A DNA stretch of 5,683 bases from CAZLDI01 sp964558415 (GCA_964558415.1 CAZLDI010000040.1:1-5683), one strand, 5' to 3'; counted from the first letter of the stretch, positions 1 through 5,513 are shown. The notes: generated from the sequence alone by a model not told the origin. A program made the numbers and translations.

Positions 1-75
1 TGGTGGCAGGGGCGGGATTCGAACCCGCGACACAGGGCTTATGAAGCCCCTGCTCTGCCGCTGAGCTACCCTGCC
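1..75 (-). tRNA. tRNA-Met (anticodon CAT), elongator type
   Basis: Read on the minus strand this folds as a complete cloverleaf. The acceptor GGCAGGG pairs with CCCTGCC, the D stem is GCTC/GAGC, the anticodon loop is TTCATAA on a 5-bp stem, the T arm is GCGGG/CCCGC with loop TTCGAAT, the discriminator is A, and CCA is encoded. The first base pair G1-C72 and the lack of three G-C pairs next to the anticodon loop argue against initiator tRNA. A CAT anticodon may also belong to tRNA-Ile2, whose C34 is changed to lysidine by TilS. The overall sequence looks more like elongator Met, but the identity is not proved by sequence alone. Confidence 0.93.
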
Positions 76-85
76 TCGCGAAGCG

Positions 86-115
86 AGTGTATCAGCGGCT
101 CTTCGGGGGGGTCAA
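86..115 (-). promoter_or_regulatory. Promoter of tRNA-Met
   Basis: On the minus strand TTGACC (110-115) is followed after 18 bases by TACACT (86-91). This places the transcript start only a few bases before the tRNA 5' end at 75. The spacer contains a run of seven G (105-111). Confidence 0.6.
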
Positions 116-145
116 CGAAAATGGCGCCGTCAGGAAGCGCGCCGG

Positions 146-212
146 AGGTGGTGGGCGGTGCCGGGCTTGAACCTGCGACCTCTCGCGTGTGAAGCGAGCG
201 CTCTACCGCTGA
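146..212 (-). pseudogene. 3' fragment of tRNA-Val(CAC), 5' end missing
   Basis: The minus strand matches the intact tRNA-Val at 2526-2600 from its D arm through the CCA and 3 bases beyond (2537-2603), at 66 of 67 positions. The single difference (position 162) puts an A-G mismatch into the T stem. Upstream of the match, at 213 and beyond, the sequence is unrelated: the expected acceptor 5' strand and first half of the D stem are absent, and the bases present cannot pair with the retained strands. It therefore cannot form a cloverleaf and is not a working tRNA. Ending in the 3' half of a tRNA is typical of the duplicated attachment site left by tyrosine integrases. However, here the copy is inverted relative to the intact gene rather than direct. 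Confidence 0.9.
146..212 (-). repeat. Left arm of 67-bp inverted repeat (tRNA-Val derived)
   Basis: This arm matches 2537-2603 at 66/67 positions in opposite orientation. The two arms enclose about 2.3 kb holding the beta-propeller gene, a decayed small gene, and the promoter and 5' end of the intact tRNA-Val. Confidence 0.92.
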
Positions 213-303
213 CGGGTTGGATGGCGACCTCTATCTAACGTCAAACCCACAAGCGGTATGGTAGCGCCACCGCAAAAGCCGCATATAGCAGAGGGGCTCT
301 AGA

Positions 304-355
304 TTGCCGCTCCGCCCCGCGTTCTCGCTGCTTGAACGAGAACGCGGGGCGGCAA
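304..355 (-). terminator. Strong hairpin downstream of the beta-propeller gene
   Basis: A perfect 16-bp GC-rich stem (312-327 with 337-352) closes a 9-base loop. An alternative fold pairs 304-310 with 349-355 outside a 5-base bulge. It begins 28 bases after the stop codon of the minus-strand gene, the expected place for a terminator. On that strand the stem is followed by a mixed sequence instead of a T tract, so it may act as a 3'-end-protecting or Rho-assisted structure rather than a classic intrinsic terminator. The rest of 213-380 holds no gene that can be supported. Confidence 0.6.
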
Positions 356-380
356 GATCGTATTGCTAACCTCTGGACGG

Positions 381-1904
381 CTACCGCAACCAGCGCCTGC
401 GAGCGAACCAGGCGCCCACCATCAGGGCGGCCACTGCCGCCAGGCCGCTAGCGAGGTACGGGATCGACCCGCCGGAGCCGTCAGCAGCTGCGCTTGAGGA
501 CTTGGAGTCATCAACTAGCAGCTCAGCGATGCCGCCGACAACCGGAGGCCCACTTTGGGGCAGCTCTGTTATGCAGGCGGATATCAGCCCCGTCATGTCA
601 CTGTAGTTGTAGGGGCCAGCCCCTGCACCTATAGAAATCGCCGGGTCTTTAGCTCCTATTGGGTATCCGCCGCCGCCGATGGCCCCGCCGCTTGGGTCAA
701 TTCGGCTGGCGCTGTTGCCGCTGATTTCGGAAGCCCAAACGTAGCCGTTCACGTCCACTGCCACTCCGGTAGTGCCGGCGAAACCGCCCACCGTCCCCAC
801 TACAACATGTCCGAGGAGAGGAAGGCCCGGGGTTATTGGCGCGAGGTGCAGAACCTCATCGCCGAATATTTCCGCCACCCACACGTGGCTATTGCGGTCC
901 ACCACCACCCCCTGCGCGCCGAACCCCTGCGGGTACGAGTTGAGCACGGAGCCATCGGCCGGATCAAGCTCGTAGACTTCATTGGTGCCGCCAAGGCTGG
1001 AGTACCAGATGTGGCCGGTGTTGCAGTCGACGCCCAGCCCGTAGTTGCCGATGCCTGCGTCGCCCAAACATACAGGAGCCAATGGACTCGTTTCGGCCCG
1101 CACCAGTGACCGCGCAGACCACAGTACATCTTGACCACCATACGGCCAGACTAGTCCACCGTAGCCACCGCAGCCCACGTTGAACTGAGTGCCTGCGATC
1201 GGCTGGCCGCTAGTGGCGCTTGTGGGAGTGCCTGCTGACCCTAATGGGTAATCCCCGTCAAGCTTCTCGTGGTCCAGATCTCCTAACCCTCCGACCCACA
1301 CATCGTTGATGCTGTCAATCGCCACCGTACGTGTCCCGGTCCCGGTGACCCGCGTGTAGTTGATGATGCATTCATCCTCGGCTGTCGCAACCCCGCCGTT
1401 GGTATCAACGCTGCCAGCGTTGGTCCAGGGCAAGATATTGGCGAGGCCGGTGGAGGTCTTGATCAGGCCGTCGCTGTCGCGGTCCCAACAGTTGTTGGTG
1501 GTCGCGTTCGGCAGCGTGGGGTCGATGTACTGGCCGCCGACAGTAGGAACCCCGAGCGAATTCGTCCGCGTCCCTCCGACGATCAGGCCAATTCGGGTGA
1601 CGGACCCTTTAGGCGTCCCGCCGGAGCTGCCGAACTCGGCACGGTTGGCAACCCATACGGCACCGTTCTGGTCCACCGTCGTCCGGGAGGGGTCTTTCCC
1701 CATCCCGTCCGGGGCCGTGCTGTACTCGCCCACTATTGGGAACGGGGAGTTCACGCTGATTCTGACTACCGTCCCGCGGGCGGAAGCCGCGATGTTCACG
1801 AAGGGGAACTGACCCGCCGCTTCGACGTTCCCTCGGTCAGAGGCGGTCACCGCCGCCAAAACTGCAACCGTCAGAGCCAGCGCGGCCCAAGTCACGTATT
1901 TCAT
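381..1904 (-). CDS. Exported, C-terminally anchored NHL/Vgb-like beta-propeller protein
   Basis: This 507-residue protein starts at an ATG preceded by AGGGGG at 6-base spacing. Residues 1 to about 29 are a signal peptide (hydrophobic core AALALTVAVLAAV, likely cleavage near VEAA). The body carries repeated blade signatures of the form VDxNxxVWVA at about 76-85, 195-204, 292-301, 335-344 and 383-392, as in NHL-repeat and streptogramin-lyase-like (Vgb) propellers. Blade spacing is uneven, with a long insert between the first two. That insert holds NNCWDRDSDG (137-146), a calcium-loop-like motif whose twelfth position is Thr rather than Asp/Glu. Six cysteines lie outside the signal peptide. The tail has LPQSG at 448-452, a Ser/Ala/Gly-rich stretch (about 466-480), a membrane helix (about 481-501) and a basic end, RRRWLR. 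It is probably displayed on the outer face of the membrane or wall. No catalytic assignment can be made; streptogramin lyase activity should not be inferred from the fold. It is transcribed alone, with a hairpin behind it. Confidence 0.88.
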   Translation of the reverse strand: MKYVTWAALALTVAVLAAVTASDRGNVEAAGQFPFVNIAASARGTVVRISVNSPFPIVGEYSTAPDGMGKDPSRTTVDQNGAVWVANRAEFGSSGGTPKGSVTRIGLIVGGTRTNSLGVPTVGGQYIDPTLPNATTNNCWDRDSDGLIKTSTGLANILPWTNAGSVDTNGGVATAEDECIINYTRVTGTGTRTVAIDSINDVWVGGLGDLDHEKLDGDYPLGSAGTPTSATSGQPIAGTQFNVGCGGYGGLVWPYGGQDVLWSARSLVRAETSPLAPVCLGDAGIGNYGLGVDCNTGHIWYSSLGGTNEVYELDPADGSVLNSYPQGFGAQGVVVDRNSHVWVAEIFGDEVLHLAPITPGLPLLGHVVVGTVGGFAGTTGVAVDVNGYVWASEISGNSASRIDPSGGAIGGGGYPIGAKDPAISIGAGAGPYNYSDMTGLISACITELPQSGPPVVGGIAELLVDDSKSSSAAADGSGGSIPYLASGLAAVAALMVGAWFARRRWLR

Positions 1905-1908
1905 CGTG

Positions 1909-1916
1909 CACCCCCT
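1909..1916 (-). promoter_or_regulatory. Ribosome binding site of the beta-propeller gene
   Basis: AGGGGGTG on the minus strand lies just ahead of the ATG at 1904 and supports that start. The adjoining bases GCACC...GGTGC (5 bp, about 15-base loop) could fold over the site, but the stem is short. Confidence 0.55.
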
Positions 1917-1947
1917 GATATTAGGAAGGTGCGAATCCTGGCGTCGG

Positions 1948-1975
1948 ATAGGATCACGCTACGTAGCGTAGTCAA
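1948..1975 (-). promoter_or_regulatory. Promoter of the beta-propeller gene
   Basis: On the minus strand TTGACT (1970-1975) is separated by 16 bases from TCCTAT (1948-1953); a one-base shift to CCTATC gives a 17-base spacer. The -35 is a 5/6 match and the -10 is weak, which is consistent with a promoter needing help or control. The predicted leader is about 35 bases long. Confidence 0.45.
1956..1969. promoter_or_regulatory. 14-bp perfect palindrome, candidate operator
   Basis: ACGCTACGTAGCGT reads the same on both strands. It starts directly next to the predicted -35 box and fills nearly all of the -35/-10 spacer of the minus-strand promoter. A regulator dimer bound there would touch RNA polymerase, either blocking it or, as MerR-type activators do, reshaping the spacer. 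No regulator gene is in the window. That it is an operator is an inference. Confidence 0.4.
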
Positions 1976-1989
1976 CGCTCTCGCCACAC

Positions 1990-2364
1990 CCCCTATTCCC
2001 GGTCAGTATGGTCAAGGCGGAAGAAGCTGTCAAGTACTAGGGCGACAAGCTTCATATCTAGGTTTGCGGAAAGTTTCATCTAGAAATAAATCTGTAGTGT
2101 TCCGCTCCCGACGCTAGCCGGGTCAACGATGCGGGCCGATTTCAACTGCAGCCGCACAGGCGTCGCCATTACGGTTAAGGATCCGAAGGTCTGGCAGACA
2201 CCGATTGTTCTTGAAGAACTAAGACGGATGATCCCGGGGTTCCACCCCCCCCGCGCTCGTACATTTTCGTTGCGAACAGCGTTGATCTGTGGGAACTTCA
2301 CAAACAGTCCCGGACTCGGTCACAAATGCGTGATACCAGGACAACGTGCAACATGATCGGTACT
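1990..2364. other. Intergenic region without a supportable gene
   Basis: Short open frames exist on both strands but none has a ribosome binding site, a recognisable domain or convincing codon use. The stretch around 2050-2105 is clearly more AT-rich than its surroundings, and a run of eight C lies at 2245-2252. The region may contain decayed coding sequence, but I cannot identify it. Confidence 0.5.
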
Positions 2365-2471
2365 AAAGGAGTATTCATGGGGCGCCAGTAACCGACGTCG
2401 CCGAGGCCAAAGACCTCGCCAACGTGATCCAGCGCCTTCGTGACGCCGCTAACGACGTTGACCGCGGCTGA
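2365..2471 (+). pseudogene. Small 31-codon gene out of frame by one base
   Basis: AAAGGAG (2365-2371) sits five bases before an ATG (2377), the best ribosome binding site in the window, yet that frame stops after four codons (2389-2391). If one base is gained in the GGGG run (2379-2382), or the ribosome slips back one base there, translation continues to a TGA at 2469-2471. The product would be a 31-residue peptide whose second frame has strongly GC-biased third positions and an amphipathic, helix-like composition (VAEAKDLANVIQRLRDAAND). This could be a decayed gene, a sequencing indel in the homopolymer, or a recoded small protein. No family is recognised. Confidence 0.35.
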
Positions 2472-2484
2472 TCGAGGGCTCACG

Positions 2485-2513
2485 TTGACGCGTTTACGGG
2501 CGCGCAATACAAT
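2485..2513 (+). promoter_or_regulatory. Promoter of intact tRNA-Val
   Basis: TTGACG (2485-2490) and TACAAT (2508-2513) are separated by an ideal 17 bases, each a 5/6 match to consensus. Transcription would start near 2520, about six bases before the mature tRNA. The promoter lies inside the segment bounded by the inverted tRNA-Val copies. Confidence 0.8.
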
Positions 2514-2525
2514 CGGCTATGCCGT

Positions 2526-2600
2526 GGGCGGTTAGCTCAGCGGTAGAGCGCTCGCTTCACACGCGAGAGGTCGCAGGTTCAAGCCCTGCACCGCCCACCA
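2526..2600 (+). tRNA. tRNA-Val (anticodon CAC)
   Basis: A complete cloverleaf: acceptor GGGCGGT/ACCGCCC, D stem GCTC/GAGC, anticodon stem CTCGC/GCGAG with loop TTCACAC, T arm GCAGG/CCTGC with loop TTCAAGC, discriminator A, and encoded CCA (2598-2600). It reads the GTG valine codon. Its 3' 64 bases plus 3 bases of flank recur inverted at 146-212. Confidence 0.97.
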
Positions 2601-2603
2601 CCT
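2537..2603 (+). repeat. Right arm of 67-bp inverted repeat (within tRNA-Val)
   Basis: This is the partner of 146-212. It runs from the D arm of the intact tRNA-Val to three bases past its CCA. The identity ends sharply at 2537 on the inner side. Confidence 0.92.
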
Positions 2604-2701
2604 TGCGGACAGAAGACAAATTGACACCGCTCCCGATTACGGCCACGCCCCGGTCAGCCGCTGACACAAAGCACGACCGTGTCTTCAATCGATTGGCGAC
2701 C

Positions 2702-2706
2702 GGGGG
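2702..2706 (+). promoter_or_regulatory. Ribosome binding site favouring the 2712 start
   Basis: GGGGG lies 5 bases before the GTG at 2712, while nothing similar precedes the alternative GTG at 2679. The site is GC-rich and not a canonical AGGAGG, so the start choice is probable rather than certain. Confidence 0.45.
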
Positions 2707-2711
2707 CTAAG

Positions 2712-4370
2712 GTGACACGCCGTCGCTGGGACCGGGAGTTCGATGTGGTCGTCGCGGGCTCGGGAGGGGCCGGGCTGACGGCGGCGATCCTGGCGCACGA
2801 TCACGGCGCCCGAGTTGCGGTGCTGGAGCGCTCTGACAAGATCGGCGGTACGACGGCGGTGTCCGGCGGGGTTCTGTGGGTGCCGCTGAACGATCACATG
2901 GGGGGGCTCGAGGCGGCCGATTCCCATGATGAGGCACTCGCCTACTGCAAGCGACTGAGCATGGGGACCAGCCCCGCCGATATGATCGAGACGTTCGTGG
3001 ATACAGCGCACATGATGGTGCGGTACCTGGAAGAGCACACGCCGCTGCGTTTCTCGGTCTGGACGACACCGGACTACTACGCCGACATTGAGGGTGGCAA
3101 GGCAGTTGGCCGGGCGCTGGAGCCGGCGCTGTTCAGCAAGAGAGAGCTAGGCGAGTGGGCGAGCCACCTCCGCGGCGCACCAATTCTGATGCTTCCCTTG
3201 ACGCTGGAGGAGATGCTGAAGAAGTACAACCTGCTGGGTGGCATGAGGAACTTCCCCAGCGAGTTGATCTCGCAGCGCCTTCGGGATGGGATCACCGGTT
3301 GCGGCAACGCTCTCAGCGGCGGGTTGCTCAAGGCATGCCTCGACAGAGGAATCGTGATGCTGCTCGAGACACGTGCACTTGAGTTGGTGCTCGACGGCGG
3401 CGCAGTGTCCGGGGTTCGCGCGGAACGCGATGGGCGGGATTTCACACTGGGCGCGCGCGGCGGGGTTGTGTTAGCAACCGGAGGATTCGAGTGGAATGAC
3501 GAGCTGAAGGGGAAGTTTCTGATGGGTCCGTTGAGTCATCCGAACAGCCCGCCGTTCAATACCGGAGACGGTCTAATCATGGCGATGGAGGCCGGGGCTT
3601 CTCTGGGGAATATGCCCGGCGCATGGTGGCAACCGTCCGGCGTGGTCCCCGGTGAGCAGTACGAGGGGAGGCCGCTGGCGCGATTTATGGCATCCGAACG
3701 GGCGGCGCCTCACGCTATTCTGGTGAACAGATACGGAGAGCGGTTCGTGAACGAGGGGGCACCTTACAACGATCTTGGCCGCGTCCTCCACCACTTCGAC
3801 CCGACAGATTGCGCCCTCCGTAACCTCCCAGCATGGGCGATCATGGACAGTCAGTACCGCCGGAGGTATCCGATCCTGAGCCTCGTGCCGGGCACACCCG
3901 ATCCCGCGTGGCTAGACAAGGAAGAATCCCTGGTCGCACTGGCCGCCAGGGTCGGCATCGATGCCGACCGGCTGTGGGCAACGGTAGGTCGCTGGAACGC
4001 GTTCGTGCGGCAAGGAAGAGACGACGACTATCGCCGTGGAGAGAGCACTTTCGAGCGGGCGTCGGGAGATCCGCGGTATCCCAACCCCGGCATGGGCACG
4101 ATAGAGGAGGCGCCGTTCTATGCGCTGCCGGTCCATGCGGGCGCTCTGGGTACGAGCGGAGGGCCGCAGACGAACGTTAATGGCGAAGTGCTGGACGTCC
4201 GAGGACGTGTGATCCCGGGACTCTATGCCGCCGGCAATGTCATGGCCAGCCCAACGGGCGCGGCATACTACAGCGGAGGCGGGACTATCGCTCCGGCGAT
4301 GACCTGGGGGTACCTGTGCGGCATCAGCGCGGCACGGCGGGGAAAAGGGTACGTATCTAGCGAGCTCTAG
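2712..4370 (+). CDS. FAD-dependent oxidoreductase, 3-ketosteroid-1-dehydrogenase-like
   Basis: From the GTG at 2712 this gives 552 residues with no signal peptide, so it is cytoplasmic. That start has GGGGG (2702-2706) just upstream and leaves a normal short lead before the flavin domain. A GTG at 2679 would add 11 residues but lacks a ribosome binding site. Residues 11-53 form the FAD-binding Rossmann start, with GSGGAG at 16-21, the ribose-binding Glu at about 39 and the family stretch KIGGTTAVSGG. PDYY at 120-123, VNRYGERFVNE at 338-348, GTSGGPQTN at 480-488 and YAAGN at 505-509 follow the FAD_binding_2 (fumarate reductase/KstD) pattern. YYSGGGTI (519-526) corresponds to the KstD catalytic Tyr and Gly pair (Tyr487/Gly491 in the Rhodococcus enzyme), suggesting removal of hydrogens from C1-C2 of a 3-keto ring with transfer to FAD. 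The substrate is not established: no other steroid genes lie nearby and related flavoproteins act on different enones. The gene follows tRNA-Val by about 110 bases; TTGACA occurs at 2621-2626, but no matching -10 is seen. Confidence 0.9.
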   Translation: MTRRRWDREFDVVVAGSGGAGLTAAILAHDHGARVAVLERSDKIGGTTAVSGGVLWVPLNDHMGGLEAADSHDEALAYCKRLSMGTSPADMIETFVDTAHMMVRYLEEHTPLRFSVWTTPDYYADIEGGKAVGRALEPALFSKRELGEWASHLRGAPILMLPLTLEEMLKKYNLLGGMRNFPSELISQRLRDGITGCGNALSGGLLKACLDRGIVMLLETRALELVLDGGAVSGVRAERDGRDFTLGARGGVVLATGGFEWNDELKGKFLMGPLSHPNSPPFNTGDGLIMAMEAGASLGNMPGAWWQPSGVVPGEQYEGRPLARFMASERAAPHAILVNRYGERFVNEGAPYNDLGRVLHHFDPTDCALRNLPAWAIMDSQYRRRYPILSLVPGTPDPAWLDKEESLVALAARVGIDADRLWATVGRWNAFVRQGRDDDYRRGESTFERASGDPRYPNPGMGTIEEAPFYALPVHAGALGTSGGPQTNVNGEVLDVRGRVIPGLYAAGNVMASPTGAAYYSGGGTIAPAMTWGYLCGISAARRGKGYVSSEL

Positions 4371-4385
4371 CCGGGCAGCGCCTGG
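4371..4385. terminator. Weak hairpin between convergent genes
   Basis: CCGGGC and GCCTGG can pair around an AGC loop (six pairs including one G-T) in the 24-base gap between the two convergent stop codons. There is no T tract on either strand, so a role in ending transcription is only possible. Confidence 0.2.
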
Positions 4386-4394
4386 GGCACATCT

Positions 4395-5369
4395 TCATTG
4401 AACGACGGTGTTCGCGCTGCCGACGCCGGTGTTGTTGTCCGGGACCGGGTCCAGCGTGCTCTGGCTGACGTCGATGGCGGTGGCGGCGTTCACGGTGAAG
4501 GTGTGCGCACCCGCGGAGGTGCAGGTGACCAGCCAGGTCTTGCTGATCGCCACGGGGATGCTCACGGGCGCGTTCTTGTTCTGCACGATCACCGGCGACG
4601 TCGGAGTGAAGGTGCAACCGACTGTCGTGCCGAAGGAGAACGTGGTGTCTACGAGAACCGGGCCGATGGGCCCGTTGTTGTGGATGTTGGCAGTGGCCGA
4701 GACGGCGAATGTCACGCCAGCTGTCTGAGTCGCGGGAGCGCTTACGAACACGCTGACCATCTTGACGTCAGCACCGTCCGGCTGTGGCGTGGGCGTCGGG
4801 TCCGGCGTTGGGCTTGGTGTGGGTGAAGGCGTCGGCGTAGGAGTTGGGGTCGGAGACGGGGTTGGTGAAGGCGTCGGCGTGGGGGTGGGTGTAGGAGACG
4901 GAGTCGGACTCGGGGATGGCGTCGGTGTGGGTGTGGCGGATGGAGGCGGGGTCGGGGTGGGCGAGGGAGTTGGCGTCAGGTTGGGGTTACCGAGCCCCCC
5001 GCCGACGATGGCGAAGTGCAGATCGTGACGCGCCATCTGGCAGCGGCGATGCACCGGTACCTGCGAGCCGTGGTAGCGGCAAGAGTGCGACCTCGCGGCT
5101 TCTCCTGACTCGATGGTCATCACGACATCCCAGTTGAAGACGGTACCTACGTTGACGCGCGCGAGGCGGCGTTTGGCGTCGCACTTCAGCCCGAATGAGT
5201 TCCCGTCGATAGTTATCTCCGCGTAACCGTGCATGTCCGGCCTGGGAACGCAGAACAGCAAGACTATCGTGTTTTCGCCGGGCTTGGCGTCTGCCCCAGG
5301 AGCGAAAGCGATGACGCTCACCAATGCTACGAGGGCCGCTGCAATTACCACTGCGGGGTACAGTTTCAT
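4395..5369 (-). CDS. Secreted protein: Cys-containing domain, Pro-Thr-Ser linker, CARDB/DUF11-like domain
   Basis: This 324-residue protein starts at an ATG preceded by AGGTGGTG. Residues 1-28 are a signal peptide (core AVVIAAALVALVSVIAFA, cleavage after ADA). Residues about 29-130 form a compact domain with cysteines at 40, 63, 97 and 110, enough for two disulfides; I do not recognise its family. Residues about 132-197 are an almost pure Pro-Thr-Ser linker, likely extended and possibly glycosylated. Residues about 199-324 (from ADVKMVSVFVSAP to the end) resemble the CARDB/DUF11 group of Ig-like beta-sandwich adhesive domains. They include the HNNGPIGPV turn typical of that group, two cysteines (252, 283) and a closing DNNTG motif. 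There is no C-terminal membrane helix or sorting signal, so the protein is probably released or held non-covalently at the surface. It converges with the oxidoreductase and shares no operon. Binding or adhesion is the most likely role, but no ligand can be named. Confidence 0.88.
   Translation of the reverse strand: MKLYPAVVIAAALVALVSVIAFAPGADAKPGENTIVLLFCVPRPDMHGYAEITIDGNSFGLKCDAKRRLARVNVGTVFNWDVVMTIESGEAARSHSCRYHGSQVPVHRRCQMARHDLHFAIVGGGLGNPNLTPTPSPTPTPPPSATPTPTPSPSPTPSPTPTPTPTPSPTPSPTPTPTPTPSPTPSPTPDPTPTPQPDGADVKMVSVFVSAPATQTAGVTFAVSATANIHNNGPIGPVLVDTTFSFGTTVGCTFTPTSPVIVQNKNAPVSIPVAISKTWLVTCTSAGAHTFTVNAATAIDVSQSTLDPVPDNNTGVGSANTVVQ
4779..4976 (-). repeat. Low-complexity Pro-Thr-Ser linker with 42-bp tandem unit
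   Basis: The coding strand is C-rich and its complement is a nearly continuous G/T-rich tract. Within it, 4822-4863 and 4864-4905 are adjacent copies of a 42-base unit (35 of 42 identical), encoding the 14-residue period SPTPSPTPTPTPTP. Most differences fall at third codon positions. Confidence 0.75.
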
Positions 5370-5370
5370 G

Positions 5371-5381
5371 CTCCACCACCT
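5371..5381 (-). promoter_or_regulatory. Ribosome binding site of the linker protein gene
   Basis: AGGTGGTGGAG on the minus strand lies directly ahead of the ATG at 5369 and supports that start. A possible -10 (TAAGAT, about 45 bases upstream of the ATG) has no convincing -35. Confidence 0.5.
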
Positions 5382-5471
5382 ATAGTTATGTCACCTAGTA
5401 ATGGCATCTTATCGAGGTTGGGCGGCGGGAAAACGCATACATTGGTTCAGATGTCGTTCAGGAATTCGCGG

Positions 5472-5501
5472 TTGAGACGCCGGACGACGGCGTGCTAAAC
5501 T
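5472..5501 (+). promoter_or_regulatory. Promoter of the tRNA-Leu/tRNA-Arg pair
   Basis: TTGAGA (5472-5477) and TAAACT (5496-5501) are separated by 18 bases. Transcription would begin about seven bases before tRNA-Leu and presumably run through tRNA-Arg. The region 5370-5513 holds this promoter and the divergent leader of the linker-protein gene. Confidence 0.55.
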
Positions 5502-5513
5502 GCGGTAGCGAGT

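Noticed and set aside
146..212. Functional second tRNA-Val
   Set aside because: The 5' acceptor strand and first half of the D stem are absent and the T stem has a mismatch, so no cloverleaf forms.
213..244. TTGACG at 239-244 (minus strand) as a relic of the tRNA-Val promoter beside the fragment
   Set aside because: The motif is the same as in the intact promoter, but its distance to the tRNA match differs by 20 bases and the intervening sequence does not align, so chance is as likely.
555..1109. Long plus-strand open frame inside the propeller gene
   Set aside because: It lies antisense to a gene with signal peptide, repeated blade motifs and membrane tail, and has no domain signal of its own.
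2129..2356. Possible 75-residue plus-strand gene in the large intergenic region
   Set aside because: It has no ribosome binding site, no recognisable domain and no clear codon bias, and crosses a C8 homopolymer. It may be decayed sequence but cannot be supported.
2621..2649. TTGACA at 2621-2626 as a promoter for the oxidoreductase
   Set aside because: No acceptable -10 occurs at 16-18 bases; the next AT-rich hexamer (GATTAC) is far too close.
2519..2710. Open frame running through tRNA-Val and its flank
   Set aside because: It is an artefact of translating a tRNA gene; the tRNA fold and promoter explain the sequence.
4762..5028. Plus-strand Gly-Val repeat frame (GVGVGVG)
   Set aside because: It is the mirror of the Pro-Thr-Ser linker codons on the minus strand and lacks a ribosome binding site.
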